A stretch of 64,000 nucleotides of DNA, taken from contig CAYPOT010000003.1 in the NCBI GenBank assembly GCA_964412455.1, positions 43,445 to 107,444 on the forward strand, in the 5' to 3' direction. The stretch comes from JAAXXJ01 sp964412455. GTDB taxonomy: Bacteria > Nitrospirota > UBA9217. The notes beneath the pieces were generated by a model. It saw only the letters and a program-made list of their open reading frames with translations. It was not told where the DNA came from and ran no database searches. Positions 1-8,007 of the stretch are shown piece after piece (within the stretch, counting starts at the first letter, position 1; every line of letters starts with the position of its first letter). Made by a program: the position numbers and the translations under genes.

Positions 1-1
1 G

Positions 2-982
2 ACCTTCTCGCCGCTGGAAGAGCGCATCGATGTTCTTCAGAGCACCGCTGACCACTTCGGCGGCCTCATCGGCTCGGCGGCTCCCATGCAGGAGGTGTAC
101 GGCATTCTCGAGCGCATCGCGCCGACGGACGTTACGGTATTGCTGGAGGGTGAGACCGGGACCGGCAAGGAGCTTGCCGCCCGCGCCGTCCACAGCCACA
201 GCCGCCGGGCACACAGTCCGTTCGTCGTCATCGACTGCGGCGCGGTCGCGTCGAACCTGATCGAGAGCGAGCTCTTCGGCCATGAGAAGGGCGCCTTTAC
301 CGACGCGGTCAAGGCCCGGCAGGGCGCGTTCGAGCTCGCCGATGGCGGCACCATCTTCCTCGATGAGATCGGCGAGCTGTCCCTCGATCTTCAGCCGAAG
401 CTCCTGCGCGCACTGGACCAGCGCGAGACCAAGCGCGTGGGCGCCGACAAACCCGTCGCGGTCAACGTCCGGGTCATCTCCGCGACGAACAAGGAGTTGG
501 ACAAGGAAGTGAAAGCCGGCCGGTTCCGCGAGGACCTCTTTTACCGTCTCTCGGTGGTGCGCGTTTCCTTGCCGCCGCTCAGGAAGCGGAAAGAGGACAT
601 CGAGACCATCGCGGGCCATCTGCTCGCGGGCTTGTCCCCGGAGATCGGCAGAACGATCGCCGGCCTATCCCCCGAGGCGCTTGCCGCGCTTACGGCCTAT
701 TCCTGGCCCGGCAACGTGCGGGAGCTCAAGAACGTGCTCGGCCGGGCAGCCGCCTTGTGCGACGGCATACGGATCGAGGCAAAGGACCTCTTCCTGTCGC
801 AGGGAAAGAAGACAGCCACCTTGGAAGGCTTGAGCGGCAAGACGCTCGAGGATATCGAGAAGGCCGCGATCCATGCAACGCTCAGGTCCGTGGACAACAA
901 TAAGACCGAGGCCGCGAAGGTCCTCGGCATCGCCTACTCGACGCTGTACGAGAAGATGAAGAAATACGGGATGCGGGAGTAG
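2..982 (+). CDS. sigma-54-dependent response regulator / enhancer-binding protein, 5' end missing
   Basis: Activator of sigma-54 RNA polymerase, cut by the window edge; the reading frame is open from base 2, so the N-terminal sensory or receiver domain lies outside. Visible in order: the AAA+ domain with Walker A GETGTGKE, the sigma-54 contact loop written GAFTDA instead of the usual GAFTGA, Walker B FLDEIGEL, an arginine-finger region (FREDLFYRLSVV) and a C-terminal Fis-type helix-turn-helix (KTEAAKVLGIAYSTLYEKMKKYG). Family knowledge: ATP hydrolysis remodels the closed promoter complex. What it senses cannot be said, because the input domain is missing. It is followed by a clear promoter for the next gene, so it probably ends its own transcription unit. 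Confidence 0.93.
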   Translation, partial: TFSPLEERIDVLQSTADHFGGLIGSAAPMQEVYGILERIAPTDVTVLLEGETGTGKELAARAVHSHSRRAHSPFVVIDCGAVASNLIESELFGHEKGAFTDAVKARQGAFELADGGTIFLDEIGELSLDLQPKLLRALDQRETKRVGADKPVAVNVRVISATNKELDKEVKAGRFREDLFYRLSVVRVSLPPLRKRKEDIETIAGHLLAGLSPEIGRTIAGLSPEALAALTAYSWPGNVRELKNVLGRAAALCDGIRIEAKDLFLSQGKKTATLEGLSGKTLEDIEKAAIHATLRSVDNNKTEAAKVLGIAYSTLYEKMKKYGMRE

Positions 983-1015
983 GAGAAGGGGAAGGGGTGA
1001 CGATCATTCTTTCTC

Positions 1016-1043
1016 TTGACAAAGCACCACTATTCATTATAAT
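1016..1043 (+). promoter_or_regulatory. sigma-70-type promoter of the MNT/HEPN pair
   Basis: Consensus -35 TTGACA (1016-1021), a 16-bp spacer and consensus -10 TATAAT (1038-1043). The start codon of the next gene lies at 1050, seven bases past the -10, about where transcription would begin, so the transcript is predicted to be leaderless or nearly so. No Shine-Dalgarno sequence fits before 1050. Confidence 0.75.
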
Positions 1044-1046
1044 GAA
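1033..1046. promoter_or_regulatory. 14-bp perfect palindrome over the -10 box, candidate operator
   Basis: TTCATTATAATGAA is its own reverse complement and covers the whole -10 hexamer. A dimeric repressor bound here would block polymerase. The first gene of the unit encodes a winged-helix domain, so autorepression is a natural inference; the palindrome is seen directly, the function is inferred. Confidence 0.5.
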
Positions 1047-1049
1047 AAC

Positions 1050-1655
1050 ATGTTCGATAAAGTGATAACGTCTTCGAAAAAAGGAAACAGTCTGGACGGC
1101 CTGATCGTCAAGACAACCCACCAGAAAGTCCTCGCACTGTTCCTGGCGTACCCGACACGCCACTTCTACGGATCTGAAATCTCCCGGAAGGTCCGGATCA
1201 GCATCGGTCAGACGAGCAAGATCCTGGGCGACCTGCTGCGCGCGGGGATCGTTGAGAAGGAACGCAAGGGAAAGACCGAACTCTATAACATCGTGGAGCT
1301 GACGCCGGAGCTCAGGCTATTCAAGGCAATAAACACAGTCCTGAACATCGCGCCTCTTGTCAAGCGGCTGAAAGTGTTGTGCAAAACGGTCCTTCTCTAC
1401 GGAAGTTGCGCGAATGGAACGAACGCGGAGGAGAGCGATCTCGACCTTTTTGTGGTGAGCGGAAGCCGCGAACAGGTCCTCGACGCCGTGGAACGGTTCT
1501 CGCCGCGTGACCGATATGGTTTTGCCGAGATCAAACCGGTTGTTAAAACCCCGGCTGAGTGGGCAGCTCTCGAATCAAAAGATCCGGTATATTTTGCCGA
1601 AGTACAGAAGGGCATTGTGCTGTACGAAAAGGGCATTGATGAATCGCGACTTTAA
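1050..1655 (+). CDS. winged-helix / MNT-type nucleotidyltransferase fusion (antitoxin-like)
   Basis: 201-residue protein. Residues about 15-90 form a MarR/ArsR-like winged helix (YGSEISRKVRISIGQTSKILGDLL, then GIVEKERKGKTELYNI). Residues about 105-180 are a minimal nucleotidyltransferase with the signature GSCANGTNAEESDLDLFVV (GSx3Gx5SDxDL). In the type VII HEPN/MNT systems the MNT protein is the antitoxin and AMPylates the HEPN toxin. The next gene is a HEPN protein whose start lies inside the end of this one (overlap 1639-1655), so the two are translationally coupled. The fused DNA-binding domain and the palindrome over its promoter suggest it also controls its own expression. Start at 1050 is chosen from the promoter position; no ribosome-binding site is visible. 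Confidence 0.82.
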   Translation: MFDKVITSSKKGNSLDGLIVKTTHQKVLALFLAYPTRHFYGSEISRKVRISIGQTSKILGDLLRAGIVEKERKGKTELYNIVELTPELRLFKAINTVLNIAPLVKRLKVLCKTVLLYGSCANGTNAEESDLDLFVVSGSREQVLDAVERFSPRDRYGFAEIKPVVKTPAEWAALESKDPVYFAEVQKGIVLYEKGIDESRL

Positions 1656-2070
1656 GGACTGTCTTGACAAGAAAAGACTCTATCGGTCAGACGCAGCGAA
1701 AGCGCTCGCCGGGAAGGAGTTCCAGTCCGCGACCGATGATCTTGCCGACGCTGAACTGAGCCTATCCCAGAGACGGCACAAGTGGGCCACTATCCAGGCG
1801 TACTACGCTATGTTCCATGCGGCCCGCGCTTTGCTGTATTCTCGCGGTTACCGAGAGCGGAGCCATTTTTGCGTTGTTGCTGGACTTGAACATCTTTTCG
1901 GCGAAACAAAGAAGATCGACCTGAAGTGGGTGCGAGCACTCAAGAACGCCATGTCCTTGCGGGAGGACGCCGATTACTCCGACGCTTATTCTCCGGATGG
2001 CGCCGAAGTCTCGTTGCGTAATGCGAAGGAGTTCCTGCGGGAAGCGAAGCGCATTATGGAAGGCGCGTGA
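1639..2070 (+). CDS. HEPN-domain protein (toxin-like partner of MNT)
   Basis: 143-residue all-alpha HEPN protein. The pattern HKWATIQAYYAMFHAARALLYSRGY is typical of the family, and the R-x6-H arrangement (R of SRGY to H of SHFCV) fits the metal-independent RNase motif R-x(4-6)-H. The ATG at 1639 is preferred over an upstream in-frame ATG at 1507 because the extra 44 residues read through the MNT gene in another frame and look nothing like HEPN. Context (overlapping MNT gene, shared promoter) supports a type VII toxin-antitoxin module, although some HEPN/MNT pairs act on other substrates. Confidence 0.85.
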   Translation: MNRDFKDCLDKKRLYRSDAAKALAGKEFQSATDDLADAELSLSQRRHKWATIQAYYAMFHAARALLYSRGYRERSHFCVVAGLEHLFGETKKIDLKWVRALKNAMSLREDADYSDAYSPDGAEVSLRNAKEFLREAKRIMEGA

Positions 2071-2177
2071 AGGAGAGAGAAGGCGCTAGACAGGGTCTTC
2101 TTCGGAAGGAGCTGGAAATCGCGTAACGTGAATGACAGTCCGACAATCAGAGCAGTTGCCGGGGCGGTGAGAAACGA

Positions 2178-2543
2178 ATGAAGGTCAAGACGATAACAGT
2201 GGGGATCAAGGACATGAAATCCGTTCTCGATGACTTTGTGAGGACGGGAGAGTCCATTGAACGGGGCGGGAGCGTTGCGGAGGAGAAGGGAACGTATTTC
2301 ACGAGCTTCGAGGCGGTCAGAAAGGCCCTGACGCCAAAGCGGCTCGAACTGCTGCACATCATCAAGGCGAAGAAGCCGTCCTCCATCAACGAGCTGGCAC
2401 GGTTTGCAAAGAGGGACGTGAAGAACATCGCCGATGACGTGAACTACCTGGAGCAGATCGGTTTGATACAGAAAAAAGAAACGGCGAGCAAAACAGCGCC
2501 GGTTATTACCTATGACAAGATTGCGTTGGAGATAGCGGTGTAA
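2178..2543 (+). CDS. small HTH transcriptional regulator (HVO_A0114-like)
   Basis: 121-residue protein with an N-terminal basic strand region and a winged helix at about residues 50-110 (RLELLHIIKAKKPSSINELARFAKRDVKNIADDVNYLEQIGLI). The layout resembles the HVO_A0114 family of putative DNA-binding proteins, which often act as antitoxins beside a TumE-type toxin. No intact partner is seen: the 107 bases between 2070 and 2178 hold only two stop-bounded stretches of under 20 codons (2067-2126, 2128-2181), the second overlapping this start. It may be an orphan or a remnant of a second toxin-antitoxin pair. Confidence 0.65.
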   Translation: MKVKTITVGIKDMKSVLDDFVRTGESIERGGSVAEEKGTYFTSFEAVRKALTPKRLELLHIIKAKKPSSINELARFAKRDVKNIADDVNYLEQIGLIQKKETASKTAPVITYDKIALEIAV

Positions 2544-2602
2544 GACAGTCGAGCGAGATCCGGGATACATTCCAGCTTTCCGGGCCTGACCCCAGACCGA
2601 CA

Positions 2603-2809
2603 TTACTTCTTACACCAACCACGCGCTCCAGGCGGACTATGCTGCTGAGCATTCTTACGAAGCAAAGACCAGTCTATTTGCCAGCCAGTCAATAGGAGGT
2701 ATGCACATGCCCCTAGAAATAGACCCAGAAGGGAAGCAAGGACCAGTATCCATATTGCAATAGCTTGGGGTACCATCATATGCAGGTTTTCCAGGACTGT
2801 TCGGAGCAT
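2603..2809 (-). CDS. possible small single-pass membrane protein
   Basis: 68 codons with a strongly hydrophobic stretch (AIWILVLASLLGLFLGACAYLLL) followed by a basic, polar tail. A GGAGG lies 11 bases before the ATG at 2809, the main reason to consider it real. No family recognised. It sits in a region with gene fossils and has no partner, so it could also be a chance ORF. Confidence 0.35.
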   Translation of the reverse strand: MLRTVLENLHMMVPQAIAIWILVLASLLGLFLGACAYLLLTGWQIDWSLLRKNAQQHSPPGARGWCKK

Positions 2810-2892
2810 GGTTGGCACTTCCTCCCGAGTTAGATGTTGAAAACGTTGTCGATAAAGCAGGAAATTTAATTCTGAATGAAAATAAATTAAAG

Positions 2893-3150
2893 TTAGGTAT
2901 TCTTATAGTAAACAATCCATGTGCCATCCTCCGAAAGAGCAGGGGCCTTGCCGTCGCCGCCCAGTCCGAGGATGTTTTTTTCCGGCCTGCCGTCTGGTCA
3001 TTTGTTCAATATCATTATATCCTTTGCTGAAGAGCCGCCGCCGATGGCGACGGGATCTCCATAAGCGTAGGTGATCAATGACCCTACAAGAAGCAGGGTG
3101 ACAAAGACAAAAAGCAGGCTGACAAATAGCGTATTCAGTCGTTCCTTCAT
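2893..3150 (-). pseudogene. fossil of a TolB-like beta-propeller protein with an in-frame TGA
   Basis: On the minus strand, a GGGAGGG ribosome-binding site precedes ATG 3150. Fifty codons follow: a basic N-terminus, a hydrophobic signal segment (LFVSLLFVFVTLLLVGSL), then DIMILNK and a TGA at 2998-3000. The same frame stays open for 34 more codons and reads like a propeller blade (PDGRPEKNILGLGGDG, then APALSEDGTWIVYY), as in TolB/PD40 repeats (N-PDG ... SPDGxWIxY). It stops at 2893 and nothing similar continues. I read it as the decayed start of an exported propeller protein. A genuine 50-residue signal-bearing peptide is the alternative. Confidence 0.4.
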
Positions 3151-3572
3151 GGCAGGTCCCTCCCTTGCCTTTCAATGATAAAAGCATAACTTATTATTTA
3201 TGTTTTGTAAAGTATTTATTGTTATTTTGGTGGAAAAGATTGCAACATATTGTAATAATAGCATAATGCTAGTCGTAAGCGGGGGTGAGATAAATCAGTG
3301 CAGGATCAGCATCAGACCCGGGCGTTCAATGCATGGCTTTGTACAGGATCAGTGCAGGTGAGCTAGGAGTGGACCTTAAGCCTTTTCGACTACGGGGGGG
3401 GTGTTGTATGGATCCAGAAGCGAGCGGTTGGAATAAAATAGTACTACCTTCATCGATCATGCGCGCGCACGTCTTGCGGGAATGAGTCGTTTTCGATCCG
3501 TGCCCGGATTCCGCTTGTACGGGGAAGACAAGTTCTTCTTCAAGCCATGTTTTCCTGTCAGAGCGAACTTTC
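3151..3572. other. non-coding stretch
   Basis: No ORF with a credible start or family. The first 100 bases are AT-rich and could hold the minus-strand promoter of the fossil gene; the rest contains short near-repeats of the type caggatcag(t/c)gcag (about 3300-3360). No hairpin followed by a T-run stands out. Confidence 0.4.
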
Positions 3573-4760
3573 CTACCTCAACAGCAACACCCCCGCTATT
3601 GCCGCCGCGATCAATCCCGCATCGATCAGCAGCCACGGCCAGGGCCGTTTGAAGGAGAGCTGCGGACGGAGGATGCCGGCGTCGGTGTGCACGGTGATCC
3701 TCGAACGATACTCTCTGCCCATCCTGAGCTTCGACCCGTCTATGCGGAACAGGAGCTGCGACGAACCATGGTTGAAGGCCATCGGTTTCGGATGGAGCCA
3801 TCGGTCGTCGGACGACAGGGTTCCCGTTGTGCCGTTGCACCCCAGGGCAATCACCGGCACGCTCACCCAGCTGGTCTTCTTCCACCACGGCAGCGTGATG
3901 GGCTTGCCCAACTCGGCGTGAATGACGCTGTTGACGCCGCGCGGCAGCGTTTCGATGTTCAGCAGCACGCTCTGGATCGCCTGCTTCATGGCGAGCGCGC
4001 TCTGATAGCGCCGCTGCGCGTTCTGGTCCAGCGCTTTTTTGATGATCTTCACCGTTCCCTTGTTCAACCCCGGATTCAGGAGGAGCGGGTCCGGAAAGTC
4101 CAGCGGATGCGCCGACGGGTCCCTGCCGGTGAGACAATGATGGAGCGTCGCGCCGAGGGAGAAGACGTCGGAACGGATATCGGTCTGGCCGGTGCCGTAC
4201 TGCTCCGGCGCGGCATAGCCCGGCGTCCCATAAATGTAGGTGTCCTCGGTCTTTTCCTCCTTGAAGAAGCGCGCGATGCCGAAGTCGATGAGCTTCACGC
4301 GGCCGGTCTTGTCGATCATGATGTTCGACGGCTTCAGGTCCCGGAACACGACGGGCCTCGGCTTCTGGACGCTCAGGAAGTGCATGGCACGGCAGATCTG
4401 GAGCGCCCAGGAAAGGGCGAGACCCTCGTCAACGGGCTTTCCCCGCCGGGCCTCGAGCATCTGCTCCAGCGTCCTGCCGTGGACGTACTCCATCACGATA
4501 TAGTACGACCCGCCGATCGAAAAGTAATCGGTCACCTTCGGAAGGTTCGGGTGCGTGAGGCGGGAGAGGATCAGCGCCTCGGTCTGGAACAGTGTGAGGG
4601 ATTCGGCAACCTTGTCCGGCGCCTGGTTCGCAGTGCGCAGTTCCTTGGCGGCCATGACCTTGCCGTGACGGGAGCGGTCGACGACCTTGTACACCGAGCC
4701 CATGCCGCCCTTGCCGAGGAGGCCGATGATCTCGTACCTGTTCTTTAAGAGTTTAGTCAT
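3573..4760 (-). CDS. Hanks-type serine/threonine protein kinase with C-terminal membrane anchor
   Basis: 395-residue protein. The kinase domain covers about residues 7-265: glycine loop LLGKGGMGSVYKV, catalytic-spoke lysine in MAAKEL, catalytic loop FRDLKPSNIM (the usual HRD histidine is Phe, the Asp and Lys are kept), DFG in LIDFGIARF and activation-segment end GTPGYAAPEQ. A linker of about 100 residues rich in beta-type sequence follows, then a hydrophobic segment ending the protein (LLIDAGLIAAAIAGVLLLR), so the kinase is tail-anchored. ATG 4760 is preferred to TTG 4769. It lies in a cluster with FHA proteins (phosphothreonine readers) and a PP2C phosphatase that could reverse its action. 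Confidence 0.9.
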   Translation of the reverse strand: MTKLLKNRYEIIGLLGKGGMGSVYKVVDRSRHGKVMAAKELRTANQAPDKVAESLTLFQTEALILSRLTHPNLPKVTDYFSIGGSYYIVMEYVHGRTLEQMLEARRGKPVDEGLALSWALQICRAMHFLSVQKPRPVVFRDLKPSNIMIDKTGRVKLIDFGIARFFKEEKTEDTYIYGTPGYAAPEQYGTGQTDIRSDVFSLGATLHHCLTGRDPSAHPLDFPDPLLLNPGLNKGTVKIIKKALDQNAQRRYQSALAMKQAIQSVLLNIETLPRGVNSVIHAELGKPITLPWWKKTSWVSVPVIALGCNGTTGTLSSDDRWLHPKPMAFNHGSSQLLFRIDGSKLRMGREYRSRITVHTDAGILRPQLSFKRPWPWLLIDAGLIAAAIAGVLLLR

Positions 4761-4775
4761 AGTGAGCAAATCGTA

Positions 4776-4865
4776 TCGAAGGTAAGAAGAGCAGAGGGTA
4801 AGAAGGTAAGCAAAGGAATATGAAGAACTCCTTCGTTCCTACCCTCTTTCCCTCTTACCTTCGAA
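4776..4865. repeat. inverted array of GGTAAGA-type heptamers
   Basis: Left arm (cgaaggtaagaag ... agggtaagaaggtaag) and right arm (ctaccctctttccctcttaccttcga) are imperfect reverse complements built of a unit of about 7 bp. It fills the gap between the kinase gene and the FHA/VWA gene. A similar array lies near 38110-38180. It could fold in RNA, but no classical terminator T-run is present. Confidence 0.6.
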
Positions 4866-4879
4866 GTGTTTACCGGCGT

Positions 4880-7123
4880 TCACGCCGTCTTCTGCCCGCA
4901 CTTCGCGCAGAACTTCGCGCCCGGCCGCAGGGCTTCACCGCAGCCCCGACAGGCCTGCACGGTTGGTTCGCTGAACACGATCGTGGAGTTGCCCACGTCG
5001 ATGACGTCGCCGTCCCGGAGTGTCTGCCTGCCTGTCACCTTCTGTTTGTTCACATACGTACCTGTCGCGCTCCCCTTGTCATCGATCACGTACCGGCCGT
5101 TCTCCTGGACCACTTCGGCGTGCTGGGTTCCGCTGCCGCCGTCCTTGAAAAGGCCGACGGTGCTCCGCTTGTCCAGGCCGATGGTCATGGTCTTTCCAAT
5201 ATCAACGCTGGTCTTCGCTCCCTTGCCGCGCACGATGCTCAGGTGGCCGGTGTTGTGCAGCTGCTCCACCTTTCGGAAGGATACGGCGGCGATCCCCAGC
5301 AGGCTCAGGAACGGCATGGCGAAGGCCCAGGCCGGCGGCTTCACGCCTGACCCGAAGAGGGACGAGGCGGGCTGGAAGTAGCCCCGTTTCGACTGCTGTC
5401 CGGACGCGAGCCCGAACTCCACGGTGCGAAGGTACTCGGACCGCTTCTCCGTGTCGAAGGTTACCACGTACTCGTTCCGGATCCTGCTGCTGATGGTCTC
5501 GTAGATCCGGCGGAGGCCGTCGGGAGCGGGCGTGAAGAAGTAGGTACCGCCGGTCTTTTCGGCCATGCGCTCCAGGCGCGCTGTGCGCACGTCCTTGCCG
5601 AGGCCGATGACATATACCGTGGTATTGTCACCAACCGCCGCGGCTATGGCCTGGTCGATGTCCAGAACGCCGCGGTTCGCAATGCCGTCGGTCAGCACGA
5701 TCACGGCCTTCCTGCCGTCAATGCCGCGCAGCGTCGCAGCGCCTTCGGCCACGGCGTCAAAGAGCGCCGTGTGCCCTTCCGGCCGGATGGCGTCGGTCGC
5801 ATGCTGCAACAGCTGGACATTGTCCGTCAGTTGCTCGAGCCTGACGACCGTATCGCTGAATGCGATAAGCGAGGCGCGGTCACGCGGCTCCATGAGCGAC
5901 AGGAACCGGTGGACCGCCTCCCGGGCGCGGTCGATCTTCTCGCCGGCCATGGACGCGCTCCGGTCGACCACGATGGCGAGGCTCAAGGCCTCACGCGCGC
6001 CTGTCGTCCCGGCCATGCGCATTTCGCTGACCGCGACGGGACGGCCGTTCTCGATGAGCGTCACCTGCTCCCGGGAAAGTCCTGCCACGGGCCTGCCATC
6101 GGCGTCCAGCACCGAGACATAGGCCCTGACGGTGGGGAACGCGCTCAGGTCGAACTGGGTGATCTGGCTGGACGCGGGCGCCCCGGCCTGCGCCGGAGCG
6201 AACGAAAGGCCGGCCAGCAGCACGGTCGCGGCGATAAACGCGGCCTTCTTCACCGCCGAGAACAGGAGCAGCACGCTTCCGACGCGGATCACATCGCCGT
6301 CGGCAAGACGGCTGTTCGTCGTCATTTTCTGGTTTATGTACACTGGTTTTCCCTCTGCGCCTGTCTCGATCGTGTAGTGCCCGTTGGACCGGTTGATGGC
6401 CGCATGCTCGAGCAGCACGCCTTCGGCGCCCGAAAGGCAGACGTCGGCGCGGTCGTCGCGGCCCACCACACTTCGTTCCTTCAGGAGCGGAAACTCCCTG
6501 TTGATGTGTCTGCCCTTGATCACCCGCACTTTCGCCGACACGAAGGCCTCCTCGACGAGGCTGATGAAGCCGCCGATGGACAGACCGAGCAGGGACAGGC
6601 CGGCCAGGGCCGCCCAGGGGCTTGTTGCCGGAAGCAGGGCGGAGGCAAACCCGCCGATCATCCCGCCGAGCGAGCCGCCGATCAGGCCGTAGCGCGCACG
6701 TTCCGCCGAGCGGACCATGAGGCCGCCGCTGACGCCGATGGCGGAGCCGAGCACGGTCCATCCCAGCGCCACCGCGATGATGACGCCGAGGGAGGCCCGG
6801 AAACCGCCCAGGTCGGCCGCGAAGGCTCCGAGAAAGGAGAAGATCAGGGTGCCCAGGCCCGCGCCGAGAGCGCCGCCGGCGATCCCGGCACCTGCGCCGT
6901 AGGCTGCGCGCTTCACCGCGACGGCGAACTGCCTGCCGGTGATCGCTTCGTGGCTCCAGATGAATGCGCCGATGAACGCACCGGTGACCGCACCGAGCGC
7001 AGCCTCGGTCCCGAGGCCGGCACCAGCCCGGTGGGACAGCGCCAGGACAAAGGCCCAGGCGGCCGAGCCGCCGAGCGCTCCTGCTATTCCGTACAGCAGG
7101 GTCTTATGGGTGAGTCTGGGCAT
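4880..7123 (-). CDS. membrane FHA-VWA-FHA-zinc-ribbon protein
   Basis: 747-residue protein. Residues 1 to about 200 are hydrophobic and very glycine/alanine-rich with repeated GGALGAG/GGSLGGMIGG-like segments, probably several membrane helices. An FHA domain follows (about 205-290: VVGRDDRADVCL, then EHAAINRSNGHY). A hydrophobic signal-like segment (about 292-315) precedes a VWA domain with the MIDAS motif DRSAS (about 380-565), then another membrane segment (about 605-625), a second FHA-like domain (about 630-715) and a C-terminal CxxC...CxxC zinc ribbon. FHA domains bind phosphothreonine, so it is a likely substrate or reader of the neighbouring kinase. A ggaggt sequence fits ATG 7123. Confidence 0.85.
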   Translation of the reverse strand: MPRLTHKTLLYGIAGALGGSAAWAFVLALSHRAGAGLGTEAALGAVTGAFIGAFIWSHEAITGRQFAVAVKRAAYGAGAGIAGGALGAGLGTLIFSFLGAFAADLGGFRASLGVIIAVALGWTVLGSAIGVSGGLMVRSAERARYGLIGGSLGGMIGGFASALLPATSPWAALAGLSLLGLSIGGFISLVEEAFVSAKVRVIKGRHINREFPLLKERSVVGRDDRADVCLSGAEGVLLEHAAINRSNGHYTIETGAEGKPVYINQKMTTNSRLADGDVIRVGSVLLLFSAVKKAAFIAATVLLAGLSFAPAQAGAPASSQITQFDLSAFPTVRAYVSVLDADGRPVAGLSREQVTLIENGRPVAVSEMRMAGTTGAREALSLAIVVDRSASMAGEKIDRAREAVHRFLSLMEPRDRASLIAFSDTVVRLEQLTDNVQLLQHATDAIRPEGHTALFDAVAEGAATLRGIDGRKAVIVLTDGIANRGVLDIDQAIAAAVGDNTTVYVIGLGKDVRTARLERMAEKTGGTYFFTPAPDGLRRIYETISSRIRNEYVVTFDTEKRSEYLRTVEFGLASGQQSKRGYFQPASSLFGSGVKPPAWAFAMPFLSLLGIAAVSFRKVEQLHNTGHLSIVRGKGAKTSVDIGKTMTIGLDKRSTVGLFKDGGSGTQHAEVVQENGRYVIDDKGSATGTYVNKQKVTGRQTLRDGDVIDVGNSTIVFSEPTVQACRGCGEALRPGAKFCAKCGQKTA

Positions 7124-7172
7124 GGTGACCTCCTTCTTCCCTCTTACAGACTGTTATAAAAGCCCACTTTTA

Positions 7173-7263
7173 CGGTCATTGCGAGGAGCGTTAGCGACGA
7201 AGCAATCTGTAACTGGTTGTTATTTTAAACACCGAGATTGCTTCGCTTCGCTCGCAAAGACGG
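7173..7263. repeat. inverted repeat, cattgcgaggagcg type
   Basis: Left arm 7173-7207 (ggtcattgcgagg ... gaagcaatc) pairs with right arm 7235-7263 (gattgcttcgcttc ... gcaaagacgg). It forms a long imperfect hairpin between genes. Elements of this type are dispersed intergenic repeats in many environmental genomes; no coding potential. Confidence 0.7.
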
Positions 7264-7292
7264 CAAAAAGACTTTTCTTTTTTTATGACGTA

Positions 7293-7391
7293 CTAATGAG
7301 ATGCAGACAAAATGTAGTAGACCGTGGTCAGGACCCAGGAGATCGTGACCGCTGCACCGTACAGCACTGTTTTGTATGTGGAGTTCAGCAT
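7293..7391 (-). CDS. 32-residue single-pass membrane peptide
   Basis: ATG 7391 follows an ideal ribosome-binding site (aaggaggatatc). The peptide begins MLNSTYKTV, has one transmembrane stretch (LYGAAVTISWVLTTVYYIL) and ends SASH. A longer reading of 65 codons would start inside the heptamer array and is rejected. It sits between two FHA-domain genes in the same direction, so it may be a small accessory membrane subunit. No family recognised. Confidence 0.55.
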   Translation of the reverse strand: MLNSTYKTVLYGAAVTISWVLTTVYYILSASH

Positions 7392-7410
7392 GATATCCTC
7401 CTTCATTTCA

Positions 7411-7499
7411 GTGCGGAGTGACGAGTGCGGAGTGCGGAATAAAGAACCATCACTCCTCTGTCCTTTCACTCCACACTCCGAATTCCGCATTCCGCAATT
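7411..7499. repeat. inverted array of TGCGGAG-type heptamers
   Basis: Left arm 7411-7440 (gtgcggagtgacgag then tgcggagtgcggaat) and right arm 7468-7499 (cactccacactccg then attccgcattccgcaatt) are reverse-complementary runs of a 7-bp unit. Related single-strand arrays lie at 7979-8007, 27392-27424 and, inside a gene, 34944-34971. Confidence 0.75.
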
Positions 7500-7502
7500 G
7501 AA

Positions 7503-7940
7503 CTACGCCGCCTTGAACGAGAAGGCGAGTTTTCCGAACCGGAGCTCGTCGCCGGGCTTGATCGCATGCGGCACGTTCGGCTGGACCTTCTTGCGGTTGA
7601 CAAAGGTCCCGTTCGTGGAGCCCATGTCCTCGAGGGTATAGTTCGCGCCCGAGAGGTGGATGACCGCGTGTTTGCGCGATACGCCGTTCTCCATGCCGCC
7701 GAAGCTCGTCAGATCGAGATCGGGGAAGACCTCGCTGATGGGGTCCTCTCGTCCGATGACCACTTCATCCTTCACGGGTATCTCCAGCGTGCTCCCGTCG
7801 GGAGATGCGAGCACCAGCCGTTCACCGCGGCTCTCCATCGCTGTTTCCTGCAGTTCATTCATGGCCTCAAGCTTTGCGCCGCATTCTTCGCAGAACAGCG
7901 CTCCTCCAATGTTCTCCATCTGGCATTCTGTGCATTTCAT
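7503..7940 (-). CDS. zinc-ribbon FHA-domain protein
   Basis: 146 residues. An N-terminal zinc ribbon (MKCTECQMENIGGALFCEEC, CxxC...CxxC) is followed by a short linker and an FHA domain at about residues 45-140 with the signature residues VVIGRED, SRKHAVI, MGSTNGTFVN and PGDELRFG. The start at 7940 has an AAAGGAGGA site just upstream; 20 extra codons of an upstream in-frame start derive from the heptamer array. Likely a phosphothreonine reader in the kinase/phosphatase cluster, cytoplasmic because it lacks hydrophobic segments. Confidence 0.88.
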   Translation of the reverse strand: MKCTECQMENIGGALFCEECGAKLEAMNELQETAMESRGERLVLASPDGSTLEIPVKDEVVIGREDPISEVFPDLDLTSFGGMENGVSRKHAVIHLSGANYTLEDMGSTNGTFVNRKKVQPNVPHAIKPGDELRFGKLAFSFKAA

Positions 7941-8007
7941 GGTAATTTCCTCCTTTTTGCCTTCGAATTTGACGTTCATTCCGAACTCCGCACTCCGCAT
8001 TCCGCAC

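Noticed and set aside
2998..3000. TGA read as selenocysteine in the propeller-like ORF
   Set aside because: No hairpin resembling a SECIS element is evident after the TGA, propeller proteins do not use selenocysteine, and the sequence ends soon after; a fossil is simpler.
5771..7159. 462-codon plus-strand frame opposite the FHA/VWA gene
   Set aside because: Antisense shadow; charged low-complexity translation.
7411..8007. CRISPR array
   Set aside because: The repeats are short degenerate heptamers without spacers of constant length and without cas genes.
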